43,513 bases of DNA from assembly GCF_009833085.1 (NCBI RefSeq), contig NZ_QRBZ01000032.1:1-43513 (forward strand), written 5' to 3'. Under the pieces are notes generated by a model. The model saw only the letters and a list, made by a program, of their open reading frames with translations, was not told where the DNA came from and searched no databases. The stretch's first letter is position 1; the number at the start of each line of letters is the position of its first letter. Origin of the DNA: Nitrosomonas oligotropha. Its GTDB lineage: Bacteria; Pseudomonadota; Gammaproteobacteria; Burkholderiales; Nitrosomonadaceae. Made by a program: the position numbers and the translations under genes. This document shows positions 8,590-19,300 of the stretch, in pieces.

Positions 8590-8619
8590 ATTATATACTG
8601 ATGACAGAAATTTTTTCAG
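8590..8619 (-). promoter_or_regulatory. Predicted sigma70-type promoter of the FecR gene
   Basis: On the minus strand, CTGAAA (8619-8614) is followed after 18 bases by TATAAT (8595-8590), a perfect -10. Transcription would start near 8583, leaving a leader of about 25 bases. It implies the FecR gene need not depend on read-through from the operon upstream. Confidence 0.6.
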
Positions 8620-8746
8620 CTTGGCGCTGAGACCGGCTTTCAGCCAAGGATTCTCCATGTGTATAGATAGCCCTGATCATGCGCATTACCGTCGAGTGCA
8701 TACAACCCGGACTGGGGAAAAGAGGTTGTAACCGAGGCGGATTCCG

Positions 8747-8768
8747 GCAGATAAAAGGAATTATCTGC
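8747..8768 (-). terminator. Hairpin just after the giant-protein operon
   Basis: A perfect 8-bp stem (GCAGATAA with TTATCTGC, 6-base loop) starts three bases after the stop of the last operon gene. There is no T run, so termination would be weak. A second inverted repeat (TACAACC at 8701-8707, GGTTGTA at 8724-8730) lies just beyond. Together they form the probable 3' end of the operon transcript. Confidence 0.4.
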
Positions 8769-8771
8769 TCA

Positions 8772-10673
8772 CTAACCGCGCAGTGCGCGCCGCAAGCGTT
8801 GATTAGCCGGTTTGACGCGATCAAAAGCCAAACCGCTGCTACCCTCGCCACGGCCGGTTTGTTTCTTCACACCGAGCCAGCAAAAGACCTGACCGTTGTT
8901 CCAGCGTGTGCGCTGATACGCTTGCGTGACTTGTATGCCCGCCCGGGGTACCTCTTCTTCGTGCAGGAAATAAGGTTGCGGCGGTTGCTGGTCGAGTCCT
9001 TGGCGCAATAACACCGTGCGCGGTTTGACTTTCTCAGGTGGATTCGGGTCACCCAGAATGATGCGCGGCATCGACGCGCGTTGCAACTGGATTTCCCGAT
9101 TGTTGTTATCCAGATGCACCGGAATCATCGGAATCCAATTCTCCGGCACGCCTTGCATCAGTTGATAACGAATGGCTGCGCTCGATTCGGGGATTTCCGG
9201 TGCCACCAGAACGCCTTCGATTTCGCCATCCAGAATACTTTCCAGGCGGCTGAAGAATTCACGTCCCGCTTCGTTGCCCGGTTTGCTACGGCCGGTTGCC
9301 AGGGGAATATTTTTTTCGATCCCCCACACCATATTGGCAACTTCATCGCGTACCAACCATAGTTCGTCGATCGGTTTTCCTTCCTGAATCTTCGGCACAG
9401 TCGGCAGTAGCAACAACGAGGTATCGGCGCGCACGTTGTCGCTGCCTTTGACCGTGAGATTGTACATGGCCCAGCGCTGCCAGTTTTCATCGCTGCCGGA
9501 ACCCGATGCGGTGACCCAGATTCTTTCACCGAACACATTGGTGACAGCAAGACCTTGCACATCGGCGATACTGCCAACCGGCAATTGAAAAGGCACCAAA
9601 AACCAATCGTTGGCATAGACCAAGCCGAATTCCATTAACAGCAGTTTATTGATATCGGTGGTATCGGGCTTGATATCGCCGAAATTGGTTTTGCCTTCTT
9701 CAAACGTCCACCAGCGGGTATTCGGCATGCCTTCAAACTGAATCGCGGTCGGAAAGAACGACAACGTGCTGGTTCCTTCCACCGGACTGCTATTATTCGC
9801 ACCTAAGCTTTGCCGGGATGGATCGACATCCAGGTTGTACCAATCCAGCCGCCCTTGGTAATACTCCTCGGCGGTCATGACTTTTTCCGCGCCATGTTGC
9901 GGCGCCGATACCGCAAACTGATACTCCAGTTGCTGCGGCAGCCAGGCATCATTCTGGCCTTGATCCGGCTGATAAAACAATTGCTCGTACCATTGCACGA
10001 ATTTGCTCGCCAAATCGTCGATGGTTGTCTTATCGCCGTCATTGGCAAGAGTGATACCATCGTAAGCGTGATGTTGACTGTCGGCTTTTAAATAAAAATA
10101 CAGATTGGCGCCATCCACGGCGCGCCCCGCCAGCGCCGAGAAGCTTTGCCACACCGCCGGATGCGCGGTCAGGAAAGCATCGCTGCGGCTGGCGGGATCG
10201 GGTTCGGTGATTCGGTAACCGGCATGTTGCAGGTATTGCGGCTTTAACGCGGATAAACCGGCCGATTGCAAATACTTTAACCACTGCCGCCCCATTAACA
10301 GACGGATATCCAGCGAAAGAATGTGCTGTTGCCCATTGTAGGGTAACGGCCGTTGTTCGACGATTGCTTCCAGCGGCGCTGACCGGTCGAAATCCTGCGC
10401 GGTGGCATCGCCCGGTTGGTATTTGGTCAGCTCGGTGGTGGCCATGTGTACTTTGGCGAAAATCGGCGATCCGGCATCGTCGCCCTTGAATTCGCCGGTT
10501 TGCCACTGCTTGCACAGCATCCACAGCGGATCGCGGACTTCGGCGCGCAGCGCGCGGATGAAGTTTTTGGTGCGGGGCCGTCCTTCCAGCCGGTTCCACA
10601 GCACCACCGTAGGCAGCAAGACTTTGCGCTCAAGCACTTCCTGGATATTTTTTATCGCAATGAAATCGTTCAT
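8772..10673 (-). CDS. Uncharacterised 633-aa protein, sixth gene of the giant-protein operon
   Basis: No named function recognised. No signal peptide or membrane helix is seen. The N-terminal third carries a dense, conserved-looking block: NRLEGRPRTKNFIRALRAEV, then RDPLWML, KQWQTGEF and DDAGSP (about 28-70). From memory, similar RDPLW/RQWQ/GEF/DAGSP strings recur in large unnamed bacterial proteins; this is unverified. Further features are a Trp/Tyr-rich middle (RWWTFEEGKTNF) and a basic C-terminus. The start is taken at ATG 10673, two bases after the TGA of the 1879-aa gene; the frame also allows TTG at 10679, overlapping that stop. Either way translation is probably coupled. Base composition matches its operon neighbours. 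Confidence 0.8.
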   Translation of the reverse strand: MNDFIAIKNIQEVLERKVLLPTVVLWNRLEGRPRTKNFIRALRAEVRDPLWMLCKQWQTGEFKGDDAGSPIFAKVHMATTELTKYQPGDATAQDFDRSAPLEAIVEQRPLPYNGQQHILSLDIRLLMGRQWLKYLQSAGLSALKPQYLQHAGYRITEPDPASRSDAFLTAHPAVWQSFSALAGRAVDGANLYFYLKADSQHHAYDGITLANDGDKTTIDDLASKFVQWYEQLFYQPDQGQNDAWLPQQLEYQFAVSAPQHGAEKVMTAEEYYQGRLDWYNLDVDPSRQSLGANNSSPVEGTSTLSFFPTAIQFEGMPNTRWWTFEEGKTNFGDIKPDTTDINKLLLMEFGLVYANDWFLVPFQLPVGSIADVQGLAVTNVFGERIWVTASGSGSDENWQRWAMYNLTVKGSDNVRADTSLLLLPTVPKIQEGKPIDELWLVRDEVANMVWGIEKNIPLATGRSKPGNEAGREFFSRLESILDGEIEGVLVAPEIPESSAAIRYQLMQGVPENWIPMIPVHLDNNNREIQLQRASMPRIILGDPNPPEKVKPRTVLLRQGLDQQPPQPYFLHEEEVPRAGIQVTQAYQRTRWNNGQVFCWLGVKKQTGRGEGSSGLAFDRVKPANQRLRRALRG

Positions 10674-10675
10674 GA

Positions 10676-13600
10676 TCAACTCTCTACGTTGGATTTGAAT
10701 TGCACCGCGTTATTAAAGGCCAGGTCGAGCGCCATCATAATCGGATAGCGGGTCACTGAAGACACCACGGCAGGCAGGAAGCGCGCGTATTCGGTTTGGT
10801 TCCAATGCGCCGGTTCAACGGCGCGCTTGCTGGCCATATCCAAGGTTTCGTGCAGGGTATCGACCAAATCCTGCCACTGCCAGTGACCGGTGAAGTTGGC
10901 CGGTAACGCCAGCAGCAACGATTGCGGCGCTTCGCAGTTGGGGCGGTCGTAATGGAATGTTAATCCGGTGGTTTCCTGGGTGGTGGGAATCACCTCGGTC
11001 CATTCGTCGAGCAACAGCCCACAAATCGCAGTGTTCTGTGCAAAAGCATCGACGTAATGCGCGGTGTACAGCAATTTGTCGCTATCGATCACGAACGGCT
11101 CGCTTGTGCCGGGCTGGGTATCGGGGTATTGCAACGCCAGCCAGTGATCGTCGGCGCGATAAGGAAACTGCAACGGCGTCAAACTCAAGCTGGCATTGTT
11201 CAATGCTTCGCCGAACTGCGTTACGCTTTCCCAGCGCTGTAATTTTTCCCGTACCCGGGCAACGCCGTATAGCCAGTTGTCTTCGGGAAAATCCACACTC
11301 AGATCGTTTTTCTGATAACTCAGCAATTGCGCACGATTGTCGTAGCTTTGCTGCCATTCGCTGCCGTGCGCGGCGGCCAGATTGAACTCGGGCAGAATGA
11401 CGAAATCGTCGTGCGTCAACTGCCGGATCGCTTGTGTCAGTTCATCGATGCGCTGCTCGGCGGAAGCCGAGGCATCGCCGGTGATCAAACCGTTGGCCGC
11501 TGCCATGCGCTTGTCGATATCCGCCGCCAAACCGGCTACTTTAGTTAGCAAGGTTTGTGCAAAGCTGACGATGGCTTTTTTATTGTCGGTGATATCCAAT
11601 GTCTGCGTGTCATGCAGCGCAATATCGCTTTCCCGGGCAATCATCGCCGCGTATAGCGCGCCGACTTGACTGGCGGTTGCCAATAGATTTTCAAGACTGG
11701 TCAAGCTGTTCTGAAAACCGGTTTTGTGCGTGGTGTTCAGTGTGGTCAGCAAATCGTTGGGGTCGTTCGATGCCGGGATTGGAATCGATTCGGTCACGAT
11801 CAACAACGCGGTTTCCAGCAAATATTGCATTTTGCTTTCGACCGGCGTGGCAGGATCCAATGCGCCGAAGCCGGTAATGCGTTGCTCGAATTCCAGCAAC
11901 GCGGCTTGCCAGCGCGTGACGATGCCTTGCAGTTTTTCCAGCAATGCCAGGAATTGAGTGCGCCGCCAATCGTACACAAAACCGGTTGCCGCGCCGCTCA
12001 AGCCGAATCGATTGACCGCCAGGGCAAGCGGTAAATAACCGCTGATCATTTCATCGAGATGATCGAGCGCATTGCTTTCCGCAACGACCGGATCGGGATC
12101 GTTCAGCCAGGTGTCGATTTGCGTTTTCAGCGCATTCAAAGCGGTTTGCTGCGGCAGCAGCAAATCGCGTACTGCGGTGACTTTTTCCGCACGGATCGCT
12201 GCCACGCTATCTTCTTGCTGCGATGCTTCGTTCGGCAGTTTCACGTCGGTGGTTCTGAGCGGCCGCGATTGGGTGCTCAACGCTTTGAGATCGTTGAGCA
12301 TCGGCATCACTTCAAAGAACGAATATTTTCCAGGCAGTTTGCCGCGGTACTGGATTTTGATATCGCTATCGACGCGCACGCCGGGAATTGCATAAACCTG
12401 GGTCAGGATACGGTCGTCGAGCGCGGTCATTTGCTGCTGGTCGCTCGATAGCATGTACATCAGGTCGGTGGCCAGTAAGCCCAAATCCTCCGCACTGATT
12501 GTTTGTTGCTGCTGTTGCGCGTTGCCTTGATGGTAATAATCCACGGTACAGAAAATATCGCTCATGGGCGGCAGTAGCTGCGTCAGCCATTGATTGACGG
12601 CTGGTTCGCCTTTGGCGCGCGGCGTGCTGTTGGCCGGATCGGCGGGGTTCAATCCGACACGTAAGTGCAAACCGACCCGGTGCGTCAGTGTGATACCGCT
12701 GCGCGGCGTTTGCACCACTTCCGGTACCGGCGGGAAATGTCCCTTGCTGAAGGCATCCAGCGTTCCGGCGGCGCGCTCATAATTGCCGCGCACCACCTGA
12801 TACACACCTTCCGCCATCGCGAGATCGGCGACGGCATCGTTGATATTCATGATGTGCTGCACTTCGCGGTTAATGGCATCCAGTTTGTTCTGCTCGGTAA
12901 CCGGCGGAAGTTGCGCAATACCGAACGGATAATTACGGTTCGCGCCCGTTTGCGTCTGCACATGCTCGACCAGCGCCAGCCCGTCGACGACGTTACGCGC
13001 TTCCACAGCGCTGATCGGTTCGTTGCTTGCGGTTGAGGTGGTCGATAACCGGTCGCCCGCGAGCGGGAATTGCTTGCGCAAATCGAAAATGATGCTATCG
13101 AGAAATAAATCACCGGCGTCGTGCAAACCGCGCTCCAGGTAATAACCCAGCAATGCCGAAAGGCTCTGGCCGTTGCGCATGCCTTCGATGACGTTCATCG
13201 CCAGCCGCACGCGTTCGGAAGTGAGATTGATCGCCAAACTGTCGGGATTGTCCGGCGTGGCGTTGGCCAGATAACCGTTGCGCAGCACGGCGGCAGTGAC
13301 GGCATGGTTCAAGGACGGGGCGTGGATAAAACCGAAATTCTTGTCGTCCTCGGCCAACGGGGCTTGACCGGGTTTATTGAAAATCTTGTCGAGCTCTTCG
13401 GTCAGTTTGACCGGCGTCAGATTTTTGTTTTCCGGCCGGACATCTTCCAACCAGGCAAAAGCGCCCAGATAGCAACCATGATTATCGGCGTCATGTCCGT
13501 TGTCGGTTTCACCGGGTGCGGTGCCGGGTACTGGCTGCGCTTGCCCGGCGATTTGTTGCATGATGTCCAGTTGCACATTCAGAAGCCCTAACCACCAGGC

Positions 13601-16315
13601 ATCGAGACGGTAACTGCAGCAATCGATGTGCTCGGCGAAAATCCGCTCCAGCCGTGCCGTCGGCGTGTGCTGCAACCGTTCCAATGCATTGATTTGGGTA
13701 TTCAGGTAAGGGTTGCGCAGCGTGAGGATATGCGGAATGAAATCGCCGATTTGCACATTCGGCTGGTTGGTGATCGCCGGTTCCGCTTTATACAGGTACT
13801 GCCACGGACTGCCTTTATCGTCTCCGGTTTCCTGAATGTGCATGAACTTCGGTTCACGTTTCGCCACGGAGAATTGCTGCGGGTTGAGTACATTTGCTTC
13901 CAGATGAAGACGCAGACTGGTATCGAGGTAGGACAAATCGAGCGCATGGCGCAGCATCAGATAGAGCAACGCTGCCGGTGGCTTATCGTCGATAAATCCT
14001 TGTTGCAGGCGCAGAGTGTTATGCGAATCGCGCGCTGCGGTAGCGAGCCATTGCAAGTAATTCGTGCCGTCGGAACGGTAAGCGCGCACCGGATTGAATT
14101 CGGACAGCGCTTGATCGTCGATCAGCGGGCCTTTCAGCAGGTTGGCGGCAAGCGTGAAGAATTTGTTCAGAATATCGGGAATTTTGTTGTGGTCCTGTGC
14201 CGAATAACCCAATTGCGCCAGCAGCGCAAGGCCGCTTTGGGTATAAAACAGCGAGGCAATCGTGGCATAGATCGCGCCATTGATACCGGACGTTTTATAG
14301 CGGTTGTAGAGCTGCTCGGCGCTTTCCGCGTAGCGTTGATAAAACTCGACCGATGCGGGATGCAGCCCGACGATGTCGAGCAAGGCTTGTTGAGGATCGG
14401 TTTGCGGTTTGCCGACGTACGATACCTGCGGCAGCAGTGAAGTCCAGCGCTCGTCGGCCTTCTTGATAAGATTGTAGAGCCGGGATAAAAACAGGAAAGA
14501 ACCGGAAATGTGCGGCTCCAACCGGTCGTCGTTGAACAATTTGCGATTGATCCACGTCATGCGCGAGAACGGTGTGGCGGGCAGGATGCCGTACGGTTGC
14601 TTGCCGATACGGATCGCGGGCAGCGTGCCGCGGCCCAGCACATAACGGTTGAAATAATTGCGTGTGCTGGTGATGGTGTCGTCGCTGAATACCGGCTCCA
14701 TCATCTGTTCCATGAAATAACCGAGTGTTGCCGGCCACAGCGCTTCGTTCATTGCCCGGGCTTCCATCTGATCGCTGGCGTAATACTGCGGCGATAACTT
14801 CAGGATCGCCGGGTCGAGACCCAGACTGTTTGCCAGCCAGCGGCCGTCTTTCCGGGTGCGCCAGTCGGCGGGATCATCGTCGGCGGCGTACTGGTTGAAA
14901 TAATGATCGTAACTGGCGTCGGCGTCGCTGAACCAGCTATAACCGCTTTCCTGATCTTCGACGTTATTGGTCGGCGCGCCTTGCATCAGGAAACTGAATC
15001 CTTTGCGGCTGCGCTGATGGTGTTGAATCAATTGTTGCAATTGTTCGCGGCTTTTATCGACATCGGCGCTGAGCCGCACACCGAGCACAAACAGCCGGTC
15101 GAAACCGCGCCGCGCCTGGATATCGTTCAGGTTAATCTTGAAGCCCATGCCCTTGGCGACGGCTTCGTCAAAATCGGTAACCCATTTCATCTCATCGGGT
15201 ACGATCAGTTCACCGTCTTCCAGCCGTAATTGCTGATCTTCCGGTGCGTTGGGGTTGGGGCCTACGATCAGTTCCGAAGGCACCGGACGGCCGATGTGCA
15301 GCAGTGTTTGTTCCTTTCCGTTGAAGCCCATGACCACGAACCGTTCCGGCAACAGCGCCACGCGTGCCGGATTGGTCCAGGCTTGCAGTTGTGTATCGAC
15401 TCCATCGACGGCGGGTAACTCCAGGAATTCGACACGTACCTGGGTAATTGTTTCAGGTTGCGCCGGTTTGACGTTGAGATTTTGCGGTTGATACGAAGTA
15501 ACGATTTCCTGCGCGCGTGCTTCGCCGAGATTAATTTTAAGTGTGGTATACGCCGCATCCAAAGCCGTGGCATCGTTATTGGCGCTGAATACCGTTTGCC
15601 AGTATTGCTGCACGAACGGTTTTTCGGCAGCGGGCAGCGGCTGTTCCGAAACAATTACTAAAATATAATCGCCATCGGTTTTGACCGGTTCCTCAGCCAG
15701 ATTCAGCGGTTTGAATAATTGGCCCAACCAATACGCCCGGCCTGCGCCGTGGCTTTTGACCAGCGCTTGCCACGCCGCGCGTTTTTCACTGTCGACACCA
15801 CCCGCTTTCCAGATATTGGTCCAATAGACGCGGGTGCTGCTGATCTCGACTTCGGAAGGAATTTCTTCAAAAGTATCGACGCTGATGTCGTCCGGGTAGA
15901 CGCGCACCCATAATTGATCGGTACTGCCATCGCGCCCGCCGGGGCCGGTGACTTTTTTGAAACGCGTCTCGATGCGCAGCGGAAACAGCAGAATCGGATG
16001 AATATCGTTCAACTGGTTGATACTTTTGGTTGGATCGGAGAAAGTCTCGAACAGCACTTCCCGGTCGATCAATACTTGCCGGTTCCGCTCAAGCTCGGCT
16101 TGCAGCTTGACGGTGTCAGCCCGCAGCGATTCTTGCTCGAGCAGCAAAGTCTGCAATTGCTCCTGGGCTGCACCGTCGGAGCGGCGGCGTAACGATGCGA
16201 TCAAACGCCCGGTTTTTTGCAGCTTCTCGTTGGCGGCAGACCAATTCAACCGGCTTTGCCGGTGCTGGCGGCGTGCTTGGTCGATCTGCTCTTGCGTGTC
16301 TTTAAATTGAGTCAT
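10676..16315 (-). CDS. Giant uncharacterised 1879-aa protein, fifth gene of the operon
   Basis: No named function recognised. Residues 5-90 are charged heptad-like helices, likely a coiled coil. The rest is a very large, mainly soluble protein with Trp/Tyr-rich globular segments. Conserved-looking motifs in order: HPILLFPLRIETRF (106-119), LWVRVYPDDISVDT (135-148), RIGKQPYGILPAT (569-581), HAPSLNHAVTAAVLRNGYLA (998-1017), LSALLGYYLERGLHDA (1052-1067), VVRGNYERAAGTLDAF (1174-1189) and VVQTPRSGITLTHRVGLHL (about 1200-1218). From memory such strings occur in unnamed giant proteins of other phyla. I saw no signal peptide, no membrane helix and no nucleotide-binding loop. It begins 44 bases after the 1104-aa gene with no strong SD, and abuts the 633-aa gene. 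Long plus-strand frames inside it are codon-bias shadows. Confidence 0.85.
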   Translation of the reverse strand: MTQFKDTQEQIDQARRQHRQSRLNWSAANEKLQKTGRLIASLRRRSDGAAQEQLQTLLLEQESLRADTVKLQAELERNRQVLIDREVLFETFSDPTKSINQLNDIHPILLFPLRIETRFKKVTGPGGRDGSTDQLWVRVYPDDISVDTFEEIPSEVEISSTRVYWTNIWKAGGVDSEKRAAWQALVKSHGAGRAYWLGQLFKPLNLAEEPVKTDGDYILVIVSEQPLPAAEKPFVQQYWQTVFSANNDATALDAAYTTLKINLGEARAQEIVTSYQPQNLNVKPAQPETITQVRVEFLELPAVDGVDTQLQAWTNPARVALLPERFVVMGFNGKEQTLLHIGRPVPSELIVGPNPNAPEDQQLRLEDGELIVPDEMKWVTDFDEAVAKGMGFKINLNDIQARRGFDRLFVLGVRLSADVDKSREQLQQLIQHHQRSRKGFSFLMQGAPTNNVEDQESGYSWFSDADASYDHYFNQYAADDDPADWRTRKDGRWLANSLGLDPAILKLSPQYYASDQMEARAMNEALWPATLGYFMEQMMEPVFSDDTITSTRNYFNRYVLGRGTLPAIRIGKQPYGILPATPFSRMTWINRKLFNDDRLEPHISGSFLFLSRLYNLIKKADERWTSLLPQVSYVGKPQTDPQQALLDIVGLHPASVEFYQRYAESAEQLYNRYKTSGINGAIYATIASLFYTQSGLALLAQLGYSAQDHNKIPDILNKFFTLAANLLKGPLIDDQALSEFNPVRAYRSDGTNYLQWLATAARDSHNTLRLQQGFIDDKPPAALLYLMLRHALDLSYLDTSLRLHLEANVLNPQQFSVAKREPKFMHIQETGDDKGSPWQYLYKAEPAITNQPNVQIGDFIPHILTLRNPYLNTQINALERLQHTPTARLERIFAEHIDCCSYRLDAWWLGLLNVQLDIMQQIAGQAQPVPGTAPGETDNGHDADNHGCYLGAFAWLEDVRPENKNLTPVKLTEELDKIFNKPGQAPLAEDDKNFGFIHAPSLNHAVTAAVLRNGYLANATPDNPDSLAINLTSERVRLAMNVIEGMRNGQSLSALLGYYLERGLHDAGDLFLDSIIFDLRKQFPLAGDRLSTTSTASNEPISAVEARNVVDGLALVEHVQTQTGANRNYPFGIAQLPPVTEQNKLDAINREVQHIMNINDAVADLAMAEGVYQVVRGNYERAAGTLDAFSKGHFPPVPEVVQTPRSGITLTHRVGLHLRVGLNPADPANSTPRAKGEPAVNQWLTQLLPPMSDIFCTVDYYHQGNAQQQQQTISAEDLGLLATDLMYMLSSDQQQMTALDDRILTQVYAIPGVRVDSDIKIQYRGKLPGKYSFFEVMPMLNDLKALSTQSRPLRTTDVKLPNEASQQEDSVAAIRAEKVTAVRDLLLPQQTALNALKTQIDTWLNDPDPVVAESNALDHLDEMISGYLPLALAVNRFGLSGAATGFVYDWRRTQFLALLEKLQGIVTRWQAALLEFEQRITGFGALDPATPVESKMQYLLETALLIVTESIPIPASNDPNDLLTTLNTTHKTGFQNSLTSLENLLATASQVGALYAAMIARESDIALHDTQTLDITDNKKAIVSFAQTLLTKVAGLAADIDKRMAAANGLITGDASASAEQRIDELTQAIRQLTHDDFVILPEFNLAAAHGSEWQQSYDNRAQLLSYQKNDLSVDFPEDNWLYGVARVREKLQRWESVTQFGEALNNASLSLTPLQFPYRADDHWLALQYPDTQPGTSEPFVIDSDKLLYTAHYVDAFAQNTAICGLLLDEWTEVIPTTQETTGLTFHYDRPNCEAPQSLLLALPANFTGHWQWQDLVDTLHETLDMASKRAVEPAHWNQTEYARFLPAVVSSVTRYPIMMALDLAFNNAVQFKSNVES

Positions 16316-16359
16316 AAGCCATTTCTGTCGGTTGAGATTTTGTACTTATGTAACCATGC

Positions 16360-19300
16360 TTAATCGCGCGGCAGCATTTCGGCAGCATGCACACCGACGA
16401 GCACCGGCGCCTGGAATAAAATGTAAGCCAGTTCCGCCGAATTGATGTTGTTTGTCCAGCTCAACAAATGATCCTCTTTCCACTGCTCCGCTTTTTCCTG
16501 CGCGGTGCCGCCCGGTGCTGCGCTTGGCAGGCTGCGCGCGGGTGCGGCGGCGATGTCGATAAATTCGCCGTCACTGATGCCAGGCGCGACATCGGTCCAG
16601 GCGAGGTCGTTCCAGACTTGAATCGGACCTTCGCGGTCGATATCCAGACCGAAGCGCGGTTCACCCGGACGTTCCTTGATCACGAAGAACCAACCCGGCT
16701 CGTCGTCAACCTCGGAGTTGCCGCGCGCTTCTTCTTCGGTTAAATCGAAGCCGAAGAAGTAAATATCCGGCTTGACTTGCGCTTCGTACAACGGTGTTTT
16801 GATCGGCACGCTGTCGTCGAATACCCGCTCGGTTCTTTTGTTCGGCGCCGGATTGGTAGCGCTGATCGGCTGCCATTTGGCTTTTTGCGCATAAATCACC
16901 GCATTCGGGTATTTTTTCAGCAATTCGCCGCGAATCACCAATACCAATTCCTCTTCGTTTTCGAGGCCTTGTTCGCGATTATCGTGCTCGCCCAGTTTGG
17001 AGAATCTCGACCAGCGGTGAATCGGCGGAATGTCTTTCAATTCCTCGCGGCGTTGTTTGCTGTCCTCGGTCGGGCTGAGAAAGCCGCTGACATCCCAGAA
17101 CTGCCGGAAGTAGGAACCGCGTTGATCGGTCGGATATTCGCGCCACAGCAATTCGCGCGCGAATTCGTGATTGAGACCGACCATGTACGACTCGATGAAC
17201 GGCTGGTTGGTCTTCAATAACGTGATGGTGTTTTGTCCGATGAAATTCAGGTTCGGCACAAACAACTCGGTGGATTTATCGACCAGCGGTTTGTACATTG
17301 GCACATCGAATTCCGGGTACGCCATCGCTTCGACAAACTTTTCGCCAATTAACCCGATAATATGCGGCGGTAACAGGATGTTGCCCAGCGTCCATTTCGG
17401 GATAGTGATCGTTGGATTCAGTTTGACCAGCGTATCCATTGCCAATTGAGCCATGTTGACCGGTACGGTTGCCGGAATGACACCGGCTTGCAGGCCGTTT
17501 TGCAGCACCGTGTAAGAGTCTTTCAGCGCGTTCTTAAAGCGGCTGGATTGAATGCTATCGGCTCCACCGGCGCTGGCGGGTTGCGGCGGATTGGCCGGAT
17601 CTAGCGCTAAAGGATTTAGTTCCGGCGTCAGCACAAAGTTATTGCTCGGTGGCATGGAGTCGACCGCAGCCGGTGTTTGCCCGGTTTCGGATACCGAATC
17701 GGCTTGATTCATTTGTGTAATTAAACGCTGCGCGGTACGATAGGCCCACAATAATCCCGCGCTGAGCGCCGCCGCTACAGTCCAGATTCCGGTACTGACG
17801 CCGATGACCGCCAGTACGATGATCATCAGCACAATCAACGCCAATAACAGATAGGGAATGAACGGGTAGCGTTTCAGCAAATCCAGCAACCAAGCCGGGA
17901 TATTTTTTGGTTGTGCATCCTGCGACAGATTGTCCAAGGTGGGCAGCGAAGCGGGCACCACATGCGGCGGCGCAGCGGTGATGGCACCGTCGTTGACGTG
18001 CGTGATCAAATTGTTGGGGTGAATACGCTCGTCAAAGGCTGAAAGCTTTTGCAAGCGGCCATTCGGGCGCAGCATGCGCCGCAGCGGCGCGGATGTCAGT
18101 GCAGGTGTAACCGGGCTTTGTTTGATTTGGTGGAAAACCGTCACGCCTTGGCTGATGACGCGCTTTTGCACTGGCGCCGTCATGAACAGCACTTTATCGT
18201 GGCTGATCTGCTGCAACGGCAGTACCTGCTTTTGATACCAGCTATTGGCGGTGATCTTGGCGAGCTGCGCTAAGCGGATCTGGCGGTTGGCTTCGAGCAC
18301 ATCGCCCACCTGATCCCACGCCGCGTCCATGTATTCTTCCTGATTGGCGATGATGACATCGGTGCCGAAACCGGCGGCGCTGCGCCAGCGCGGGTCGAGG
18401 TTGAGCTGGTGCAGCCAATTCTGGTTATTAGGCGCATCGCTGCCGTCGGCTTCTTTCAGCACGCGGTTTCGGAGTGCATGCCAGCGGCCGTAAATCGGCG
18501 GCGTGATCAGCGGATCGGGATCGGCCTGGATGGCATCGGGTAAATCGGTATTCTGGTGAGCCACATCGGCGGCGAGCCTGGCGTAATCGTCGGCGAGATT
18601 CAGAAAGGCTGCCAATTCCTGCTGGAAGACGTGCGGATACGGCTGATCCCAGTTTTCCCACTTGGCGATTTCCTGCTCGGCCTGGTTGCTGAGCGGTGCA
18701 AGCAACGCGCCGCCGAGTTTCAATACACCCTCGAGATCGGGATTCTGGATGCCGCTGATATTGGAACCGGGATTCTGCACATCCATATCGCGGCGGCCGA
18801 CTCGGCTATCCGCCGGTTTCGGTTCGAGCAGGCGCACCAGGTATTCAAAATCGCCTTGCGAGCCAGTGCGGAAGAACCAGCGGTAATAAAACGGAAACTG
18901 CGTCGGCGCCGCGCGGCCTTCGCCCCAGGCCGAGAATGTCGCATGTGGCGCGTCGTCGGGGTTCATTCCCAGCCCAGCCAGACGGCCGGTTTCAAAGGTG
19001 GGAATCAGAAACGCATGATAGCGCTCGTTCGGGGTCAGTTTGCGCGGGCAGACGATGCGCGAATAGGCTTCGTCGGCATTTTGTGCCAGCACGCTTTGAA
19101 GCTGCGACAGCGCATTGTTGATGTCCGGTGCTTGCGGCGCATCCTGATTGCCAGCGATATTTTTGTTGACGTGCACATGCGCCCACGCCCACAGTTCCTC
19201 GGCTTTGGGAAATACCGATCCCAGCGCATCGGCTTTAATATCGATAAAAGGCAGGGGTTTGCCGGAAATATTCCCGCCATCGGCAAATTCCGCTTCGGTC

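Noticed and set aside
13628..14440. 270-codon plus-strand open frame inside the 1879-aa gene (with others such as 18556-19329)
   Set aside because: Lies fully antisense to a well-supported coding frame. It has Arg/Gln-rich, low-complexity composition typical of shadow frames and no ribosome site.
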